DNA of 64,000 bases from NCBI GenBank assembly GCA_902801885.1, contig CADCJX010000003.1, positions 57,205 through 121,204 on the forward strand, written 5' to 3'. The notes under the pieces were generated by a model. The model was not told where the DNA came from, searched no databases, and worked only from the letters and a program-made list of their open reading frames with translations. Each line of letters opens with the position of its first letter. Position 1 is the stretch's first letter. Below are positions 44,920 to 53,878 of the stretch, in pieces. The position numbers and the translations under genes are program-made. This DNA is from an uncultured Bacteroidia bacterium (GTDB lineage Bacteria > Bacteroidota > Bacteroidia > Bacteroidales > UBA932).

Positions 44920-45786
44920 ATGAAATTGAAAATCGTTGTGCTGGCAAAGCAGGTGCCCGACACCAGGAATGTCGGGAAGGACGCCATGACGGCTGAAGGT
45001 ACCGTCAACCGCGCCGCCCTGCCCGCCATTTTCAATCCGGATGACCTTCTCGCTCTCGAGCAGGCTCTCCGTCTCAAGGAACAGAATCCAGGTTCAACCG
45101 TAGGAATCCTCACGATGGGTCCGCCCCGTGCCGGTGAGATCATCCGCCAGGGCCTTTACAGAGGCGCTGACACGGGTTGGCTGCTGACCGACAGGCTTTT
45201 CGCCGGTGCCGATACGCTTGCCACTTCCTATGCCCTTGCTACAGCCATCAAGAAGATTGGTGGAGTCGACCTGGTGATCGGTGGCCGTCAGGCCATCGAT
45301 GGCGACACCGCCCAGGTGGGACCGCAGGTCGCCCAGAAACTTGGTTTGAACCAGGTTACATATGCTGAGGAAATCAAGGTCGAAGACGGAGTAGCTACTG
45401 TCCGCCGCCATATCGACGGAGGTGCAGAGACCGTCAGGGTCCCGCTTCCCGCCCTTATAACTGTCAACGGAAGCGCAGCCCCCTGCCGTCCTCAGAACGC
45501 CAAACTTGTCATGAAGTACAAGAGGGCCAATTGCCCCATGGAGCGCCCTGCTGAAGTGCCTTATGCCTCCCTTTATGAGGAGCGTCCTTACCTGACCCTG
45601 AACCAGTGGAGCGTCGCCGACGTGGACGGGGATCCCGGCCAGTGCGGACTCGCAGGATCGCCTACCAAGGTCAAGAGCGTCCAGAACATCGTTTTCCAGG
45701 CCAAGGAATGCAAGCACCTCACTGCGGCTGACGCCGACATCGAGGGTATGATCAAGGAATTGTTGGACGAAAAGATAATCGGATAG
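44920..45786 (+). CDS. etfB: Electron transfer flavoprotein, beta subunit
   Basis: 288 residues: LKIVVLAKQVPDT start, NPDDLLALEQALRLKE, and the AMP/nucleotide-binding region DLVIGGRQAIDGDTAQVGPQ. EtfB and EtfA form a flavin heterodimer that accepts electrons from acyl-CoA dehydrogenases. etfA follows after 4 nt and the dehydrogenase after that, so the substrate enzyme is encoded with its acceptor. Whether this Etf bifurcates electrons is not decided here. Confidence 0.95.
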   Translation: MKLKIVVLAKQVPDTRNVGKDAMTAEGTVNRAALPAIFNPDDLLALEQALRLKEQNPGSTVGILTMGPPRAGEIIRQGLYRGADTGWLLTDRLFAGADTLATSYALATAIKKIGGVDLVIGGRQAIDGDTAQVGPQVAQKLGLNQVTYAEEIKVEDGVATVRRHIDGGAETVRVPLPALITVNGSAAPCRPQNAKLVMKYKRANCPMERPAEVPYASLYEERPYLTLNQWSVADVDGDPGQCGLAGSPTKVKSVQNIVFQAKECKHLTAADADIEGMIKELLDEKIIG

Positions 45787-45790
45787 AGCC

Positions 45791-46813
45791 ATGAACAACG
45801 TTTTTGTATATTGCGAGATTGAGGGGACGACCGTTGCCGAGGTCTCCCAGGAACTTCTCACCAAGGGTCGCAAGCTTGCCGATGAACTCGGCGTCCAGCT
45901 CCATGCAATCGTAGCCGGTACCGGCATCAAGGGCAAGGTCGAAGACCAGATACTTCCTTACGGAGTCGACAAACTTTTCGTCTTCGACGGAGAGGGACTT
46001 TTCCCTTACACTTCAGCTCCCCACACCGACATCCTTGTCGGCCTGTTCAAGCAGGAGCAGCCCCAGATCTGCCTGATGGGTGCGACCGTCATCGGTCGTG
46101 ACCTCGGCCCAAGGGTCTCATCATCGCTGACCAGCGGCCTCACCGCCGACTGTACCCAGCTTGAGATCGGCCCTTACACAGACAACAAGAGCGGCAAGAC
46201 CTACGAGAACCTTCTCTATCAGATCCGTCCAGCTTTCGGAGGCAATATCGTCGCTACGATCGTCAATCCCGACCACCGTCCGCAGATGGCTACCGTCCGC
46301 TCGGGCGTCATGAAGAAAGCTCTCTACGAGGGCAAGGCTGCCGGTGAGGTTGTCTATCCCGATGTCAATGAATATGTTTCCCCCGAGGCCTATGTTGTCA
46401 AGGTCCTTGACCATCATGTCGAGGCTGCCAAGCACAACCTCAAGGGCGCTTCGATCGTTGTTTCCGGAGGTTACGGAATGGGCAGCAAGGAAGGTTTCGA
46501 CATGCTCTTCGAACTTGCGAAGGTCCTCCATGCCGAGGTCGGCGCCAGCCGTGCGGCTGTGGATGCCGGATTCTGTGACCATGACCGCCAGATCGGCCAG
46601 ACAGGCGTGACCGTCCATCCGAAGGTCTACATCGCCTGCGGCATCAGCGGCCAGATCCAGCACATCGCAGGAATGCAGGACAGCGGCATCATCATCAGCA
46701 TCAACACTGATCCTGATGCTCCGATCAACAAGATCGCTGACTATGTGATCACAGGCCCGGTTGAGGAAGTGGTGCCCAAACTCATCAAGTACTACAAGCA
46801 GAACAGCAAATAA
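45791..46813 (+). CDS. etfA: Electron transfer flavoprotein, alpha subunit
   Basis: 340 residues with an N-terminal EtfAB domain and the C-terminal FAD-binding domain: SGGYGMGSKEGFDMLFELA, GASRAAVDAG, QIGQTGVTVHPKVYIACGISGQIQH, and INTDPDAPINKIADY. These are the diagnostic EtfA segments. It lies 12 nt ahead of the acyl-CoA dehydrogenase gene. Confidence 0.96.
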   Translation: MNNVFVYCEIEGTTVAEVSQELLTKGRKLADELGVQLHAIVAGTGIKGKVEDQILPYGVDKLFVFDGEGLFPYTSAPHTDILVGLFKQEQPQICLMGATVIGRDLGPRVSSSLTSGLTADCTQLEIGPYTDNKSGKTYENLLYQIRPAFGGNIVATIVNPDHRPQMATVRSGVMKKALYEGKAAGEVVYPDVNEYVSPEAYVVKVLDHHVEAAKHNLKGASIVVSGGYGMGSKEGFDMLFELAKVLHAEVGASRAAVDAGFCDHDRQIGQTGVTVHPKVYIACGISGQIQHIAGMQDSGIIISINTDPDAPINKIADYVITGPVEEVVPKLIKYYKQNSK

Positions 46814-46825
46814 GGAAGTAAAGCA

Positions 46826-48547
46826 ATGGCAAACTATTATACTGACCATCCGGAAATCGGATTCCATCTGAATCATCCCCTCATGCGCCGCGTCGCCGAG
46901 CTCAAGGAGCGCGGATATTCCGAAAAGGAGAAATACGAGGAGGCTCCGGTCGACTACGAGGACTGCATCGAGAACTACCGTCGCATGCTCGAGATCGCCG
47001 GAGATATCGCTGCCAACACGATAGCCCCCAACTCCGAGGATGTGGACCTTGAAGGACCCCATCTCGAGAACGGCCGCATGAAATATGCATCCAAGACGGT
47101 TGAGAACATGGAGACCGTCCGCCTCGCCGGCCTCTGGGGTGTCACTATGCCTCGCCGCTACGGCGGACTTAATGCACCCGAGACCGTATTCAGCATGTGC
47201 AGCGAGGTCATCTCTGCAGCAGATTCCAGCTTCCAGAATATCTGGAGCCTCCAGAGCTGTGCCGAGACCCTCTACGAGTTCGGAAGTGAGGAGCAGAGGC
47301 AGAAGTTCATCCCCCGTATCTGCGCAGGGGAGACCATGTCTATGGACCTTACCGAGCCAGATGCCGGTTCCGACCTCCAGAGCGTCATGCTTAAGGCCAC
47401 TTGGAGCGAGGAGCAGGGGTGCTGGCTCCTTAACGGTGTCAAGAGGTTCATCACCAACGGAGACTCCGACATCCATCTCGTCCTTGCCCGTTCCGAGGAA
47501 GGTACACGTGACGGACGTGGTCTTTCGATGTTCATCTACGACAAGCGCCAGGGTGGGGTCAACGTCCGCCATATCGAGCATAAGCTCGGTATCCATGGTT
47601 CTCCGACCTGCGAGCTTACCTACAAGAATGCCCGTGCAGAACTCTGCGGCGAGAGAAGGCTCGGCCTTATCAAATATGTCATGGCCCTCATGAACGGTGC
47701 CCGTCTGGGAATCGGAGCTCAGAGCGTCGGTCTCAGCCAGGAGGCTTACAATGAGGCTGTGGCCTATGCTGCCGAGCGTGCACAGTTCGGTCAGAAGATC
47801 AACCGTTTCCCGGGAGTCTACGACATGCTCAGCCGTATGAAGGCTAAGCTCGATGCGAGCCGTTCGCTGCTCTACCAGACTTCCAGGTACGTCGACATCT
47901 ACAAGGCCCTTGAGGACATCCAGAGGGAGCGCAAGCTCGATGCAGAAGAAAGGGCTGAGATGAAGACCTACAGCCGCCTGGCTGACGCCTTCACCCCTCT
48001 TTGCAAGGGTATGGCTTCCGAATATGCAAACCAGAATGCCTACGATGCCATCTCGGTCCACGGAGGTTCGGGCTTTATCATGGAATACAAGAGCCAGAGA
48101 CTTTACCGTGACGCACGCATATTCTCGATCTACGAGGGTACAACCCAGCTTCAGGTCGTTGCCGCCATCCGTTACATCACCAACGGCACCTACGTCAATA
48201 TCATCAACGAGATGCTTGGTGAAGAGGTCCTTCCTGAACTGCTCCCTCTCAAGGAGAAGATTGCAGGCTGCGCCGGAATCCTTTCCGAGTGCATCACCAA
48301 GGTCCGTGAAGCTGGTGACAGCGAGATGCAGGACTTCCTCGCCCGTCGTCTCTACGACATGACCGGTGAGATTGTGATGTCGCTTCTCCTCATGCGTGAC
48401 GCCACCGTGGCTCCCGACATGTTCCTGAAGTCCGCAAAGGTCTATGCCGCCATGGCATGCGAGACCGTTGCCGGCAAGAGCTCCTATATCCTCAACTTCG
48501 ACAAGGAGAGTCTTCCCGCTTTCCGTGCTGTCGAAGAGGCTGAGTAA
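46826..48547 (+). CDS. Acyl-CoA dehydrogenase (long form)
   Basis: 573 residues. The dehydrogenase core has the flavin/substrate blocks SMDLTEPDAGSD and KRFITNGDSD, and a C-terminal helical region with QVHGGSGF-like SVHGGSGFIMEY and YEGTTQLQ. A further 100-residue helical extension follows the core, making it longer than the 380-residue short-chain enzymes and like several Bacteroidota paralogues. It passes electrons to the EtfBA encoded just upstream. Chain-length specificity cannot be judged. Its TAA overlaps the next ATG (TAATG). Confidence 0.93.
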   Translation: MANYYTDHPEIGFHLNHPLMRRVAELKERGYSEKEKYEEAPVDYEDCIENYRRMLEIAGDIAANTIAPNSEDVDLEGPHLENGRMKYASKTVENMETVRLAGLWGVTMPRRYGGLNAPETVFSMCSEVISAADSSFQNIWSLQSCAETLYEFGSEEQRQKFIPRICAGETMSMDLTEPDAGSDLQSVMLKATWSEEQGCWLLNGVKRFITNGDSDIHLVLARSEEGTRDGRGLSMFIYDKRQGGVNVRHIEHKLGIHGSPTCELTYKNARAELCGERRLGLIKYVMALMNGARLGIGAQSVGLSQEAYNEAVAYAAERAQFGQKINRFPGVYDMLSRMKAKLDASRSLLYQTSRYVDIYKALEDIQRERKLDAEERAEMKTYSRLADAFTPLCKGMASEYANQNAYDAISVHGGSGFIMEYKSQRLYRDARIFSIYEGTTQLQVVAAIRYITNGTYVNIINEMLGEEVLPELLPLKEKIAGCAGILSECITKVREAGDSEMQDFLARRLYDMTGEIVMSLLLMRDATVAPDMFLKSAKVYAAMACETVAGKSSYILNFDKESLPAFRAVEEAE

Positions 48548-49539
48548 TGGAACTTTATGAATATGCCAGGCCGGGCCTGATGGCCGGCAGGACAATTCTT
48601 TACGTACATGGATTCGCGTCGAGCGGACAGACCGGGAGCGTGGCTACGCTCCGGCTGCTCCTGCCCGGCGCGACCGTTATTGCTCCTGACCTTCCAGTAG
48701 AGCCGGAGGAGGCAGTGGAGTTGCTCCGGGGCCTTGTCTCCGCTGAGAAACCTGATTTGATCATCGGTACCTCGATGGGCGGGATGTATTCCGAGATGCT
48801 TTACGGAATCGACCGTATTATCGTCAATCCTGCCTTTCAGCTGGCTGACACCCTGTTGAAAAACAATGGGTTGGGTCGCAGGGAGTTCCACAACAAGCGC
48901 TCGGACGGGGAGACATCATTCCTTGTGACGAAGACCCTGCTGGAGCATTTCAGGGAGGTTTCGTCGCATTGTTTTGAGAAATCATCGGAGGATCGTGACC
49001 GAGTGTTCGGCTTGTTCGGGATCCATGACAACCTTGTGGACACTTTCGGCCTTTTCAGGGAGCATTATCCCAAGGCGATTCGTTTCGACGGGGAGCATCA
49101 TTTGAATGATTCAGTCATTGTCCACTCATTGCTTCCGGTCATCCAATGGATTGATGATCGGCAGAAAGGAGTCTCCAAGCCGGTTTTGTTCATATCCCTG
49201 GACGACAGGTTGATGAACCATTCCAGCGGAATGCCCAAAGCTGTGGCTATCCTAGCTCAAAGCTATGATCTTCACATCGTTTCCTCTGTCGACTATAATG
49301 TACCAGGGGAATGCAAGGATGTCTTCGAATGGTGCGAGGCTAACCTTGGAGTCCCGGTGTGGAACCGCGTAACAGTCAGCAACCACAAGAACCTGCTTTT
49401 GGGAGACTACCTGATCGATGCCGATCCGGATTCTTTCGGGGGACGCGATTTCATGGGCACCCTCATCCAGTTCGGTTCGGACGCTTTCAAAACCTGGGAA
49501 GATGTCCTCACCTTCTTCTCCCGTCTCGGCGGTCAGTAA
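48547..49539 (+). CDS. YqiA/YcfP-type alpha/beta hydrolase fused to a degenerate 5'-nucleotidase (HAD) domain
   Basis: 330 residues with two domains. Residues about 15-205 form a YqiA-like hydrolase with HGFASSGQTG, nucleophile GTSMGG, Asp in GIHDNLVD and His in GEHHLND. Residues about 210-330 resemble NT5C-type deoxyribonucleotidases: LFISLDDRL at the start and LLLGDYLIDADPDSFG later. The HAD nucleophile Asp of the usual DMDD is Ser217, while Asp219 and Asp220 remain, so phosphatase activity is doubtful. The hydrolase half looks active. The gene is coupled to the acyl-CoA dehydrogenase, hinting at a thioester or acyl substrate. Confidence 0.8.
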   Translation: MELYEYARPGLMAGRTILYVHGFASSGQTGSVATLRLLLPGATVIAPDLPVEPEEAVELLRGLVSAEKPDLIIGTSMGGMYSEMLYGIDRIIVNPAFQLADTLLKNNGLGRREFHNKRSDGETSFLVTKTLLEHFREVSSHCFEKSSEDRDRVFGLFGIHDNLVDTFGLFREHYPKAIRFDGEHHLNDSVIVHSLLPVIQWIDDRQKGVSKPVLFISLDDRLMNHSSGMPKAVAILAQSYDLHIVSSVDYNVPGECKDVFEWCEANLGVPVWNRVTVSNHKNLLLGDYLIDADPDSFGGRDFMGTLIQFGSDAFKTWEDVLTFFSRLGGQ

Positions 49540-49545
49540 GAGATT

Positions 49546-49572
49546 GTCATCCTGAGCGCAGCGAAGAATCTA
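49546..49572. repeat. REP-like short interspersed repeat (GTCATCCTGAGCG...GCGAAGAATCT type)
   Basis: The segment GTCATCCTGAGCGCAGCG (49546-49563), followed by AAGAATCT, is a widely scattered short intergenic repeat in Bacteroidota and other genomes; its plus-strand translation gives the familiar CHPERSEES peptide. It sits between two convergent genes and its last bases form the stop codon (TAG) of the minus-strand dehydrogenase. I did not find a second copy in this window. Confidence 0.6.
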
Positions 49573-50625
49573 GTCGGAGGGGAAGGTGACTCCTGCCTGG
49601 CGGCGGATTTCGTCAAGGATCCCGGCTACTGCAAGGGAGTTGTCCAGACTGTTGTTGCAGGATTCGAGGCGGCCGCTTTCCAGGACGTCAATGAATTCAC
49701 GGAATTCGCAAAGATATTCGTCCGGGTCGCAGGGAACGGTTATGCCCTCTATCGAGGGACCGGAGGCCCGCCCTGAAGTAGGGGCTCCGTGCGGGATGAA
49801 CTCTACCTGCCGGGTTATGTGGATCTGGTCGAGGGATAGGATGCCGTTCTCACAGGAAATCTCGGTGCGGAGCTTTGAGTCTGCGACCTTTGAGTAAACC
49901 GCGCTTGCGGTCATGCCCCCATATTCAAAAACGACAGCGCCCTGAATGTCAACCGGTCTCATTCCCCTTGAAGTGGGAACATTGACGGTCAAGACGTTAG
50001 CCTTGATTCCGGAAGGCCTTCCAAAAAGGGTGACCATCGGATAGATGGGATAGATCCCGATGTCCATCAATGCACCTCCTGAACAGTCCGGATTGAAGGA
50101 ACTTGGGACGGGGGAGGGGTCTTCTCCCGCCAAGATCTTTTTGAGTTTGTCGTACTTGGTGGAATACTGGCAGAACGTCCCGGAGTAGTTCCTGACCGTA
50201 CCAAGGCTTTCGAGGCGTTCCTGGACCATCCTGAAATTGGGACTGAGCGTGGAGATCATCGCTTCCATAAGCACGACACCGTTGGCTTTGGCGCAGGCGG
50301 CCATTTCCCTGACTTCCCTGGAGTTGGAAGCCAGCGGCTTCTCGCAGAGGACATGTTTCCCATGATTCATGCATTTGATCGCGAGATCATGGTGCGTGTG
50401 ATTCGGGGTGCCGATATAGATTGCATCAATGGAAGGGTCCGAGGCCATCATATCGATGTCGGTAAAAATCTTTTCGATCCCGTGCCTGGATGCGAAATCG
50501 ACTGCATTGTCCTCAGACCGTGAACAGACGGCGGCAGCTTCGAACCTTGGTTCCAGTACTGCTCCTTTGAGCACCCAGTCGCTTATCCGTCCGGTGCCGA
50601 CTATCCCGAAACAAGTCTTTTTCAT
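49570..50625 (-). CDS. Gfo/Idh/MocA family oxidoreductase (cytosolic)
   Basis: 351 residues without a signal peptide. Rossmann fold FGIVGTGRISDWVL, then IYIGTPNHTHHDLA and the family EKPLA motif. The C-terminal substrate domain includes GGALMDIGIYPIYPMVTLFG. It belongs to the branch of trans-dihydrodiol/glucose-fructose oxidoreductase-like enzymes that oxidise or reduce sugars with NAD(P). Its start overlaps the stop of the upstream hydrolase-like gene by 4 nt. Its end coincides with a REP-like repeat. Confidence 0.87.
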   Translation of the reverse strand: MKKTCFGIVGTGRISDWVLKGAVLEPRFEAAAVCSRSEDNAVDFASRHGIEKIFTDIDMMASDPSIDAIYIGTPNHTHHDLAIKCMNHGKHVLCEKPLASNSREVREMAACAKANGVVLMEAMISTLSPNFRMVQERLESLGTVRNYSGTFCQYSTKYDKLKKILAGEDPSPVPSSFNPDCSGGALMDIGIYPIYPMVTLFGRPSGIKANVLTVNVPTSRGMRPVDIQGAVVFEYGGMTASAVYSKVADSKLRTEISCENGILSLDQIHITRQVEFIPHGAPTSGRASGPSIEGITVPCDPDEYLCEFREFIDVLESGRLESCNNSLDNSLAVAGILDEIRRQAGVTFPSD

Positions 50626-51239
50626 TTGAGCGCTCCTCTTTCTTCAAGGTAATTCTCAATCAGCGGGATGGCATTCCCTTTCTGGGCAGGATCGATTGTC
50701 AGGAACTCCCTGCTGTAGATCTGGTAGATCTCACGTGCCTTACCTGTGGGATTCGGGTCGATTAGGACCAGGCCCTGGATACGGTGCCCGAGTTTCGATG
50801 CTGCCAGAAGGATGTTGTCCGCGCAGTAGGAGTCACTTACGACGAATATCATGTCTTTTTCGACAAACTCTTCCTTGGAAAGCCGTTTAACTATCGAGAC
50901 GGCATCGCTGTCCTTTCCCCTGAAGCCGGTTGCATAACCAGAGAGCCCGTCGGTCACGAGTGCCTTCAGCACAGACTCCGGGAAATCGGTCTTGAGTGGT
51001 TCATGGAAATATACGACGAGGGGACGACTGAGAGAGGCATCACCGTCATCCGGCTTGTAAATCTTGCCGAAAACCTTGCCGCCGCGGATGTAATAGCTGA
51101 GTTCTTCCGTGACCACCTTTGTACCATCAGGAGCTTTTACCTTCTCCCGTGGACCATGCCCGCTGTAAATATTCAGCCCCAGAATCGCCAGCAAGGCGAT
51201 CAGGATGGCTGCACCTATTGACAAAACTAACTTCTTCAT
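50622..51239 (-). CDS. Membrane-anchored alpha/beta-hydrolase-like protein of unknown function
   Basis: 205 residues. One N-terminal membrane helix (VLSIGAAILIALLAILGLNIY), then a domain with the strand-turn order of an alpha/beta hydrolase: RPLVVYFHEP, MIFVVSDSYCADNILLAA (a candidate nucleophile elbow, Ser in SDSYCA instead of GxSxG) and GLVLIDPNPTG. It is shorter than active hydrolases and the His is not obvious, so activity is uncertain. It is transcribed ahead of the Gfo/Idh gene. Confidence 0.55.
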   Translation of the reverse strand: MKKLVLSIGAAILIALLAILGLNIYSGHGPREKVKAPDGTKVVTEELSYYIRGGKVFGKIYKPDDGDASLSRPLVVYFHEPLKTDFPESVLKALVTDGLSGYATGFRGKDSDAVSIVKRLSKEEFVEKDMIFVVSDSYCADNILLAASKLGHRIQGLVLIDPNPTGKAREIYQIYSREFLTIDPAQKGNAIPLIENYLEERGALK

Positions 51240-51328
51240 AACCCAAAAATAATCCTTTTTATTGAATAATTGCTAAATTCGCACTCCGAAAACATCAACC
51301 AACCGTTTGAAGCATAATCCAATCTACC

Positions 51329-52075
51329 ATGATCAAAAGATTCATCACTATTCTTGCAGCCACTGCTGTGCTCGCCGGGAGTTCTTTCGCCCAGGAATCT
51401 AAGGACCGTATCAAGTTCAATGAGGACGCGGACTTTTCCATCAGGAAGGGAGCCTTCTCTGCCGAGTTACTGAGCTATCTGGCTTTTGGCGATCACTATG
51501 TCATGAATGCAGCTTCTGGTTTTAACAACGCTGAGAGGAATTCAACTGAAACTGTCATCAATCTGATAGAGCTGCGTCTGCACCCCTACGAGACAGGTAT
51601 GTTCGCAATCGGAGTTGATTTCGACTGGGATTATTACCGACTCGACAAGTCTTCATTCTGGATGCCTGACTCTGAGAAGATGCGTGTTTCCGTGGCTTCC
51701 AGGGACGAGAACGGTTTCAAGAAGATAAAGAAGTCCAACCTTGTTGTCAGGACGCTCTCTGTCCCTGTCAGTTTAGAGCAGAGTTTCGGAAAGTGCTCTT
51801 TACGTTTGGGGGCAGCTGTCGAGTACAACTTCCCTGGAATCACCAAGTTCAAGGCTATTGACAACAACGGGGCCAAGATCAAGGAAACCCGTGACGGTGC
51901 CCGCTATGCCGACGAGATCAAGACCAATCAGATCACGTTCAATGCCTTCGCTGCCCTCTCTTATGGTGGATTAGGCTTCTATGTAAAGTACAACCCGAAG
52001 GAACAGTTTGTCGAAGGCTACGGCCCTCGGTTTACGTCCATAACTGCAGGTGTCATCTGCGGTTTGGGAATGTAA
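51329..52075 (+). CDS. Exported outer-membrane beta-barrel protein
   Basis: 248 residues with a signal peptide (LAGSSFAQ). Alternating hydrophobic/polar strands fill the rest: AIGVDFDWDYYRL, CSLRLGAAVEYNF and GLGFYVKYNPKEQF. The C-terminus SITAGVICGLGM fits a PorT/OmpA-like barrel, though the last residue is Met rather than Phe. Such proteins are common outer-membrane proteins of Bacteroidota without known ligand. It precedes the ClC gene on the same strand by 27 nt. Confidence 0.65.
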   Translation: MIKRFITILAATAVLAGSSFAQESKDRIKFNEDADFSIRKGAFSAELLSYLAFGDHYVMNAASGFNNAERNSTETVINLIELRLHPYETGMFAIGVDFDWDYYRLDKSSFWMPDSEKMRVSVASRDENGFKKIKKSNLVVRTLSVPVSLEQSFGKCSLRLGAAVEYNFPGITKFKAIDNNGAKIKETRDGARYADEIKTNQITFNAFAALSYGGLGFYVKYNPKEQFVEGYGPRFTSITAGVICGLGM

Positions 52076-52102
52076 TTCCGCAAATTATTGGTATATTCGC
52101 GA

Positions 52103-53875
52103 ATGAGTATGTCCAGCTGGAATCTCATATCGCGTCTTTCAGAAAGGAACCGGCTTCTGGTCCTGAGTGTTGCCGTAGGCCTTGTAGTAGGCCTCGCAGC
52201 CGTTGTTCTAAAGTCGCTCATCAGCCTGATACAGCATGGATTGGGCTCCGTTTTCGGGGATATCTGGAACGGTGCCCTCTATTTTATAGTGCTGCCTGGA
52301 GTAGGAATGCTGCTGGCAATGCTGTTCTGCCGGTACATCCTGAAGGACAATATAGGGCATGGTGTCACCAAGGCCCTCCAGGCTGTCTCCAGGCATGATT
52401 CGCGCATCAAGCCCCACAACATGTGGTCTTCTGTGCTGGCAAGTTCAGTGACGATCGGATTCGGCGGATCCGTAGGTGCCGAGGCTCCGATTGTCTACAC
52501 GGGTGCGGCTATAGGTTCTAATTTCGCAAGGAAGGCCGGGATGTCGTACCGGAGCATGACTATCCTGCTGGGATGCGGTGCTGCAGCAGCAGTAGCCGGA
52601 ATATTCAAAGCCCCTCTGGCGGGCATCCTCTTCGTCCTTGAGATCCTGCTCTTCAACATCTCGATGAACTCGATGATGCCTCTGCTGCTTTCGACCGTGT
52701 CAGCGACAGTCGTGTCATACATCTTCCTCGGCAGAGCTACACCATTCGAGTGTACGCTTACTCCTTTCGACCTTAAGAATATTCCTTTCTACATCATTCT
52801 GGGAATCTTCTGCGGAGGCTGTTCCATCTATTTCACAAGGACTACCCTTTGGCTGGAAGACCGCATAGGCAAGATGACCAATCCCTATCTTAAATGGATC
52901 CTTTGTGCCATAGGCTTGGGTCTTCTTATTTTTCTCTTCCCTCCGCTTCACGGTGAAGGCTACGAATCCCTTGGAGTCCTCCTGAACGGTCATGAGCTGT
53001 CATTGGAAGGCCAGACTCCTCTTGCTTTCCTCTCACGCAGCCCCTGGTCTGTCCCGATATTCTTCATGCTCATCCTCCTGCTGAAGGTCTTTTCAATGAC
53101 CCTTACCAACGCCGGAGGCGGGGTGGGCGGGACCTTCGGACCGACCTTGTTCGTGGGAGCTATAGCCGGTTTCGTCGTAGCGAGGACGATGAATCTTCTT
53201 TTGTCGGGTACTCCTCTTTCAGTACCGGAGCAGAATTTCGTCCTTGTAGGCATGGCCGGCCTGATGGCAGGAGTCATGCAGGCCCCTATGACAGCTATCT
53301 TCCTTATCGCAGAAATATCCGGAGGTTACGATCTTTTCCTTCCACTTATCCTTACGGCGACAATAGCCTTTGGGACGACGAGGATAGTGGAAAAATACTC
53401 TATCTACACAAAGCGTATCGCCCAGAGAGGGGAACTGCTGACACATGACAGCGACCAGGCTGTGCTGACCCTGCTCAAGGTTTCGGACGTCATCGAAAGT
53501 GACTTTTCACCCGTCCGGATCGACGACACCCTTGGTCAGCTGGTGGAAGTGGTGTCCGAATCGACCAGGAATATCTTCCCTGTCATTGACTCAAAGGGAC
53601 GGTTCCAGGGTTATGTCTCACTGGAAGACATCCGTAAGGACATGTTCAGGGCGGGGGAATACCAGAAGCTTCATGTGTTCAATTTCATGAGGAGTGCAGA
53701 GGCTTATGTCTATGATGATGAGAGCATGGACTCCGTGATGAAGAAGTTCGAGACGACTTCGGCGTGGAACCTGCCTGTGGTCAGGCGTTCTGACAGATCA
53801 TACGTCGGTTTCGTGTCAAAGTCCAAGATTTTTTCAGCCTACAGGGATGAATTGAAGATAGTCTCACAGGATTAA
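52103..53875 (+). CDS. ClC-type chloride channel/transporter with CBS pair
   Basis: The start is ATG 52103; the frame opens earlier only with TTG. 590 residues. Membrane part to about 440 contains the gating glutamate Glu127 in GGSVGAEAP and the selectivity loop GGGVGGTFGPTL. The usual GSGIP loop is altered (NIGHGVTKA), so the chloride site may differ from E. coli ClC. Two CBS domains (about 455-585) could bind adenine nucleotides. Whether it is a channel or an H+/Cl- exchanger is not settled. Tex follows after 3 nt. Confidence 0.88.
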   Translation: MSMSSWNLISRLSERNRLLVLSVAVGLVVGLAAVVLKSLISLIQHGLGSVFGDIWNGALYFIVLPGVGMLLAMLFCRYILKDNIGHGVTKALQAVSRHDSRIKPHNMWSSVLASSVTIGFGGSVGAEAPIVYTGAAIGSNFARKAGMSYRSMTILLGCGAAAAVAGIFKAPLAGILFVLEILLFNISMNSMMPLLLSTVSATVVSYIFLGRATPFECTLTPFDLKNIPFYIILGIFCGGCSIYFTRTTLWLEDRIGKMTNPYLKWILCAIGLGLLIFLFPPLHGEGYESLGVLLNGHELSLEGQTPLAFLSRSPWSVPIFFMLILLLKVFSMTLTNAGGGVGGTFGPTLFVGAIAGFVVARTMNLLLSGTPLSVPEQNFVLVGMAGLMAGVMQAPMTAIFLIAEISGGYDLFLPLILTATIAFGTTRIVEKYSIYTKRIAQRGELLTHDSDQAVLTLLKVSDVIESDFSPVRIDDTLGQLVEVVSESTRNIFPVIDSKGRFQGYVSLEDIRKDMFRAGEYQKLHVFNFMRSAEAYVYDDESMDSVMKKFETTSAWNLPVVRRSDRSYVGFVSKSKIFSAYRDELKIVSQD

Positions 53876-53878
53876 GCC

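Noticed and set aside
46121-48595. An 824-codon open frame on the minus strand across etfA and the acyl-CoA dehydrogenase
   Set aside because: It is antisense to two well recognised genes, has no recognisable domain and arises from their codon usage.
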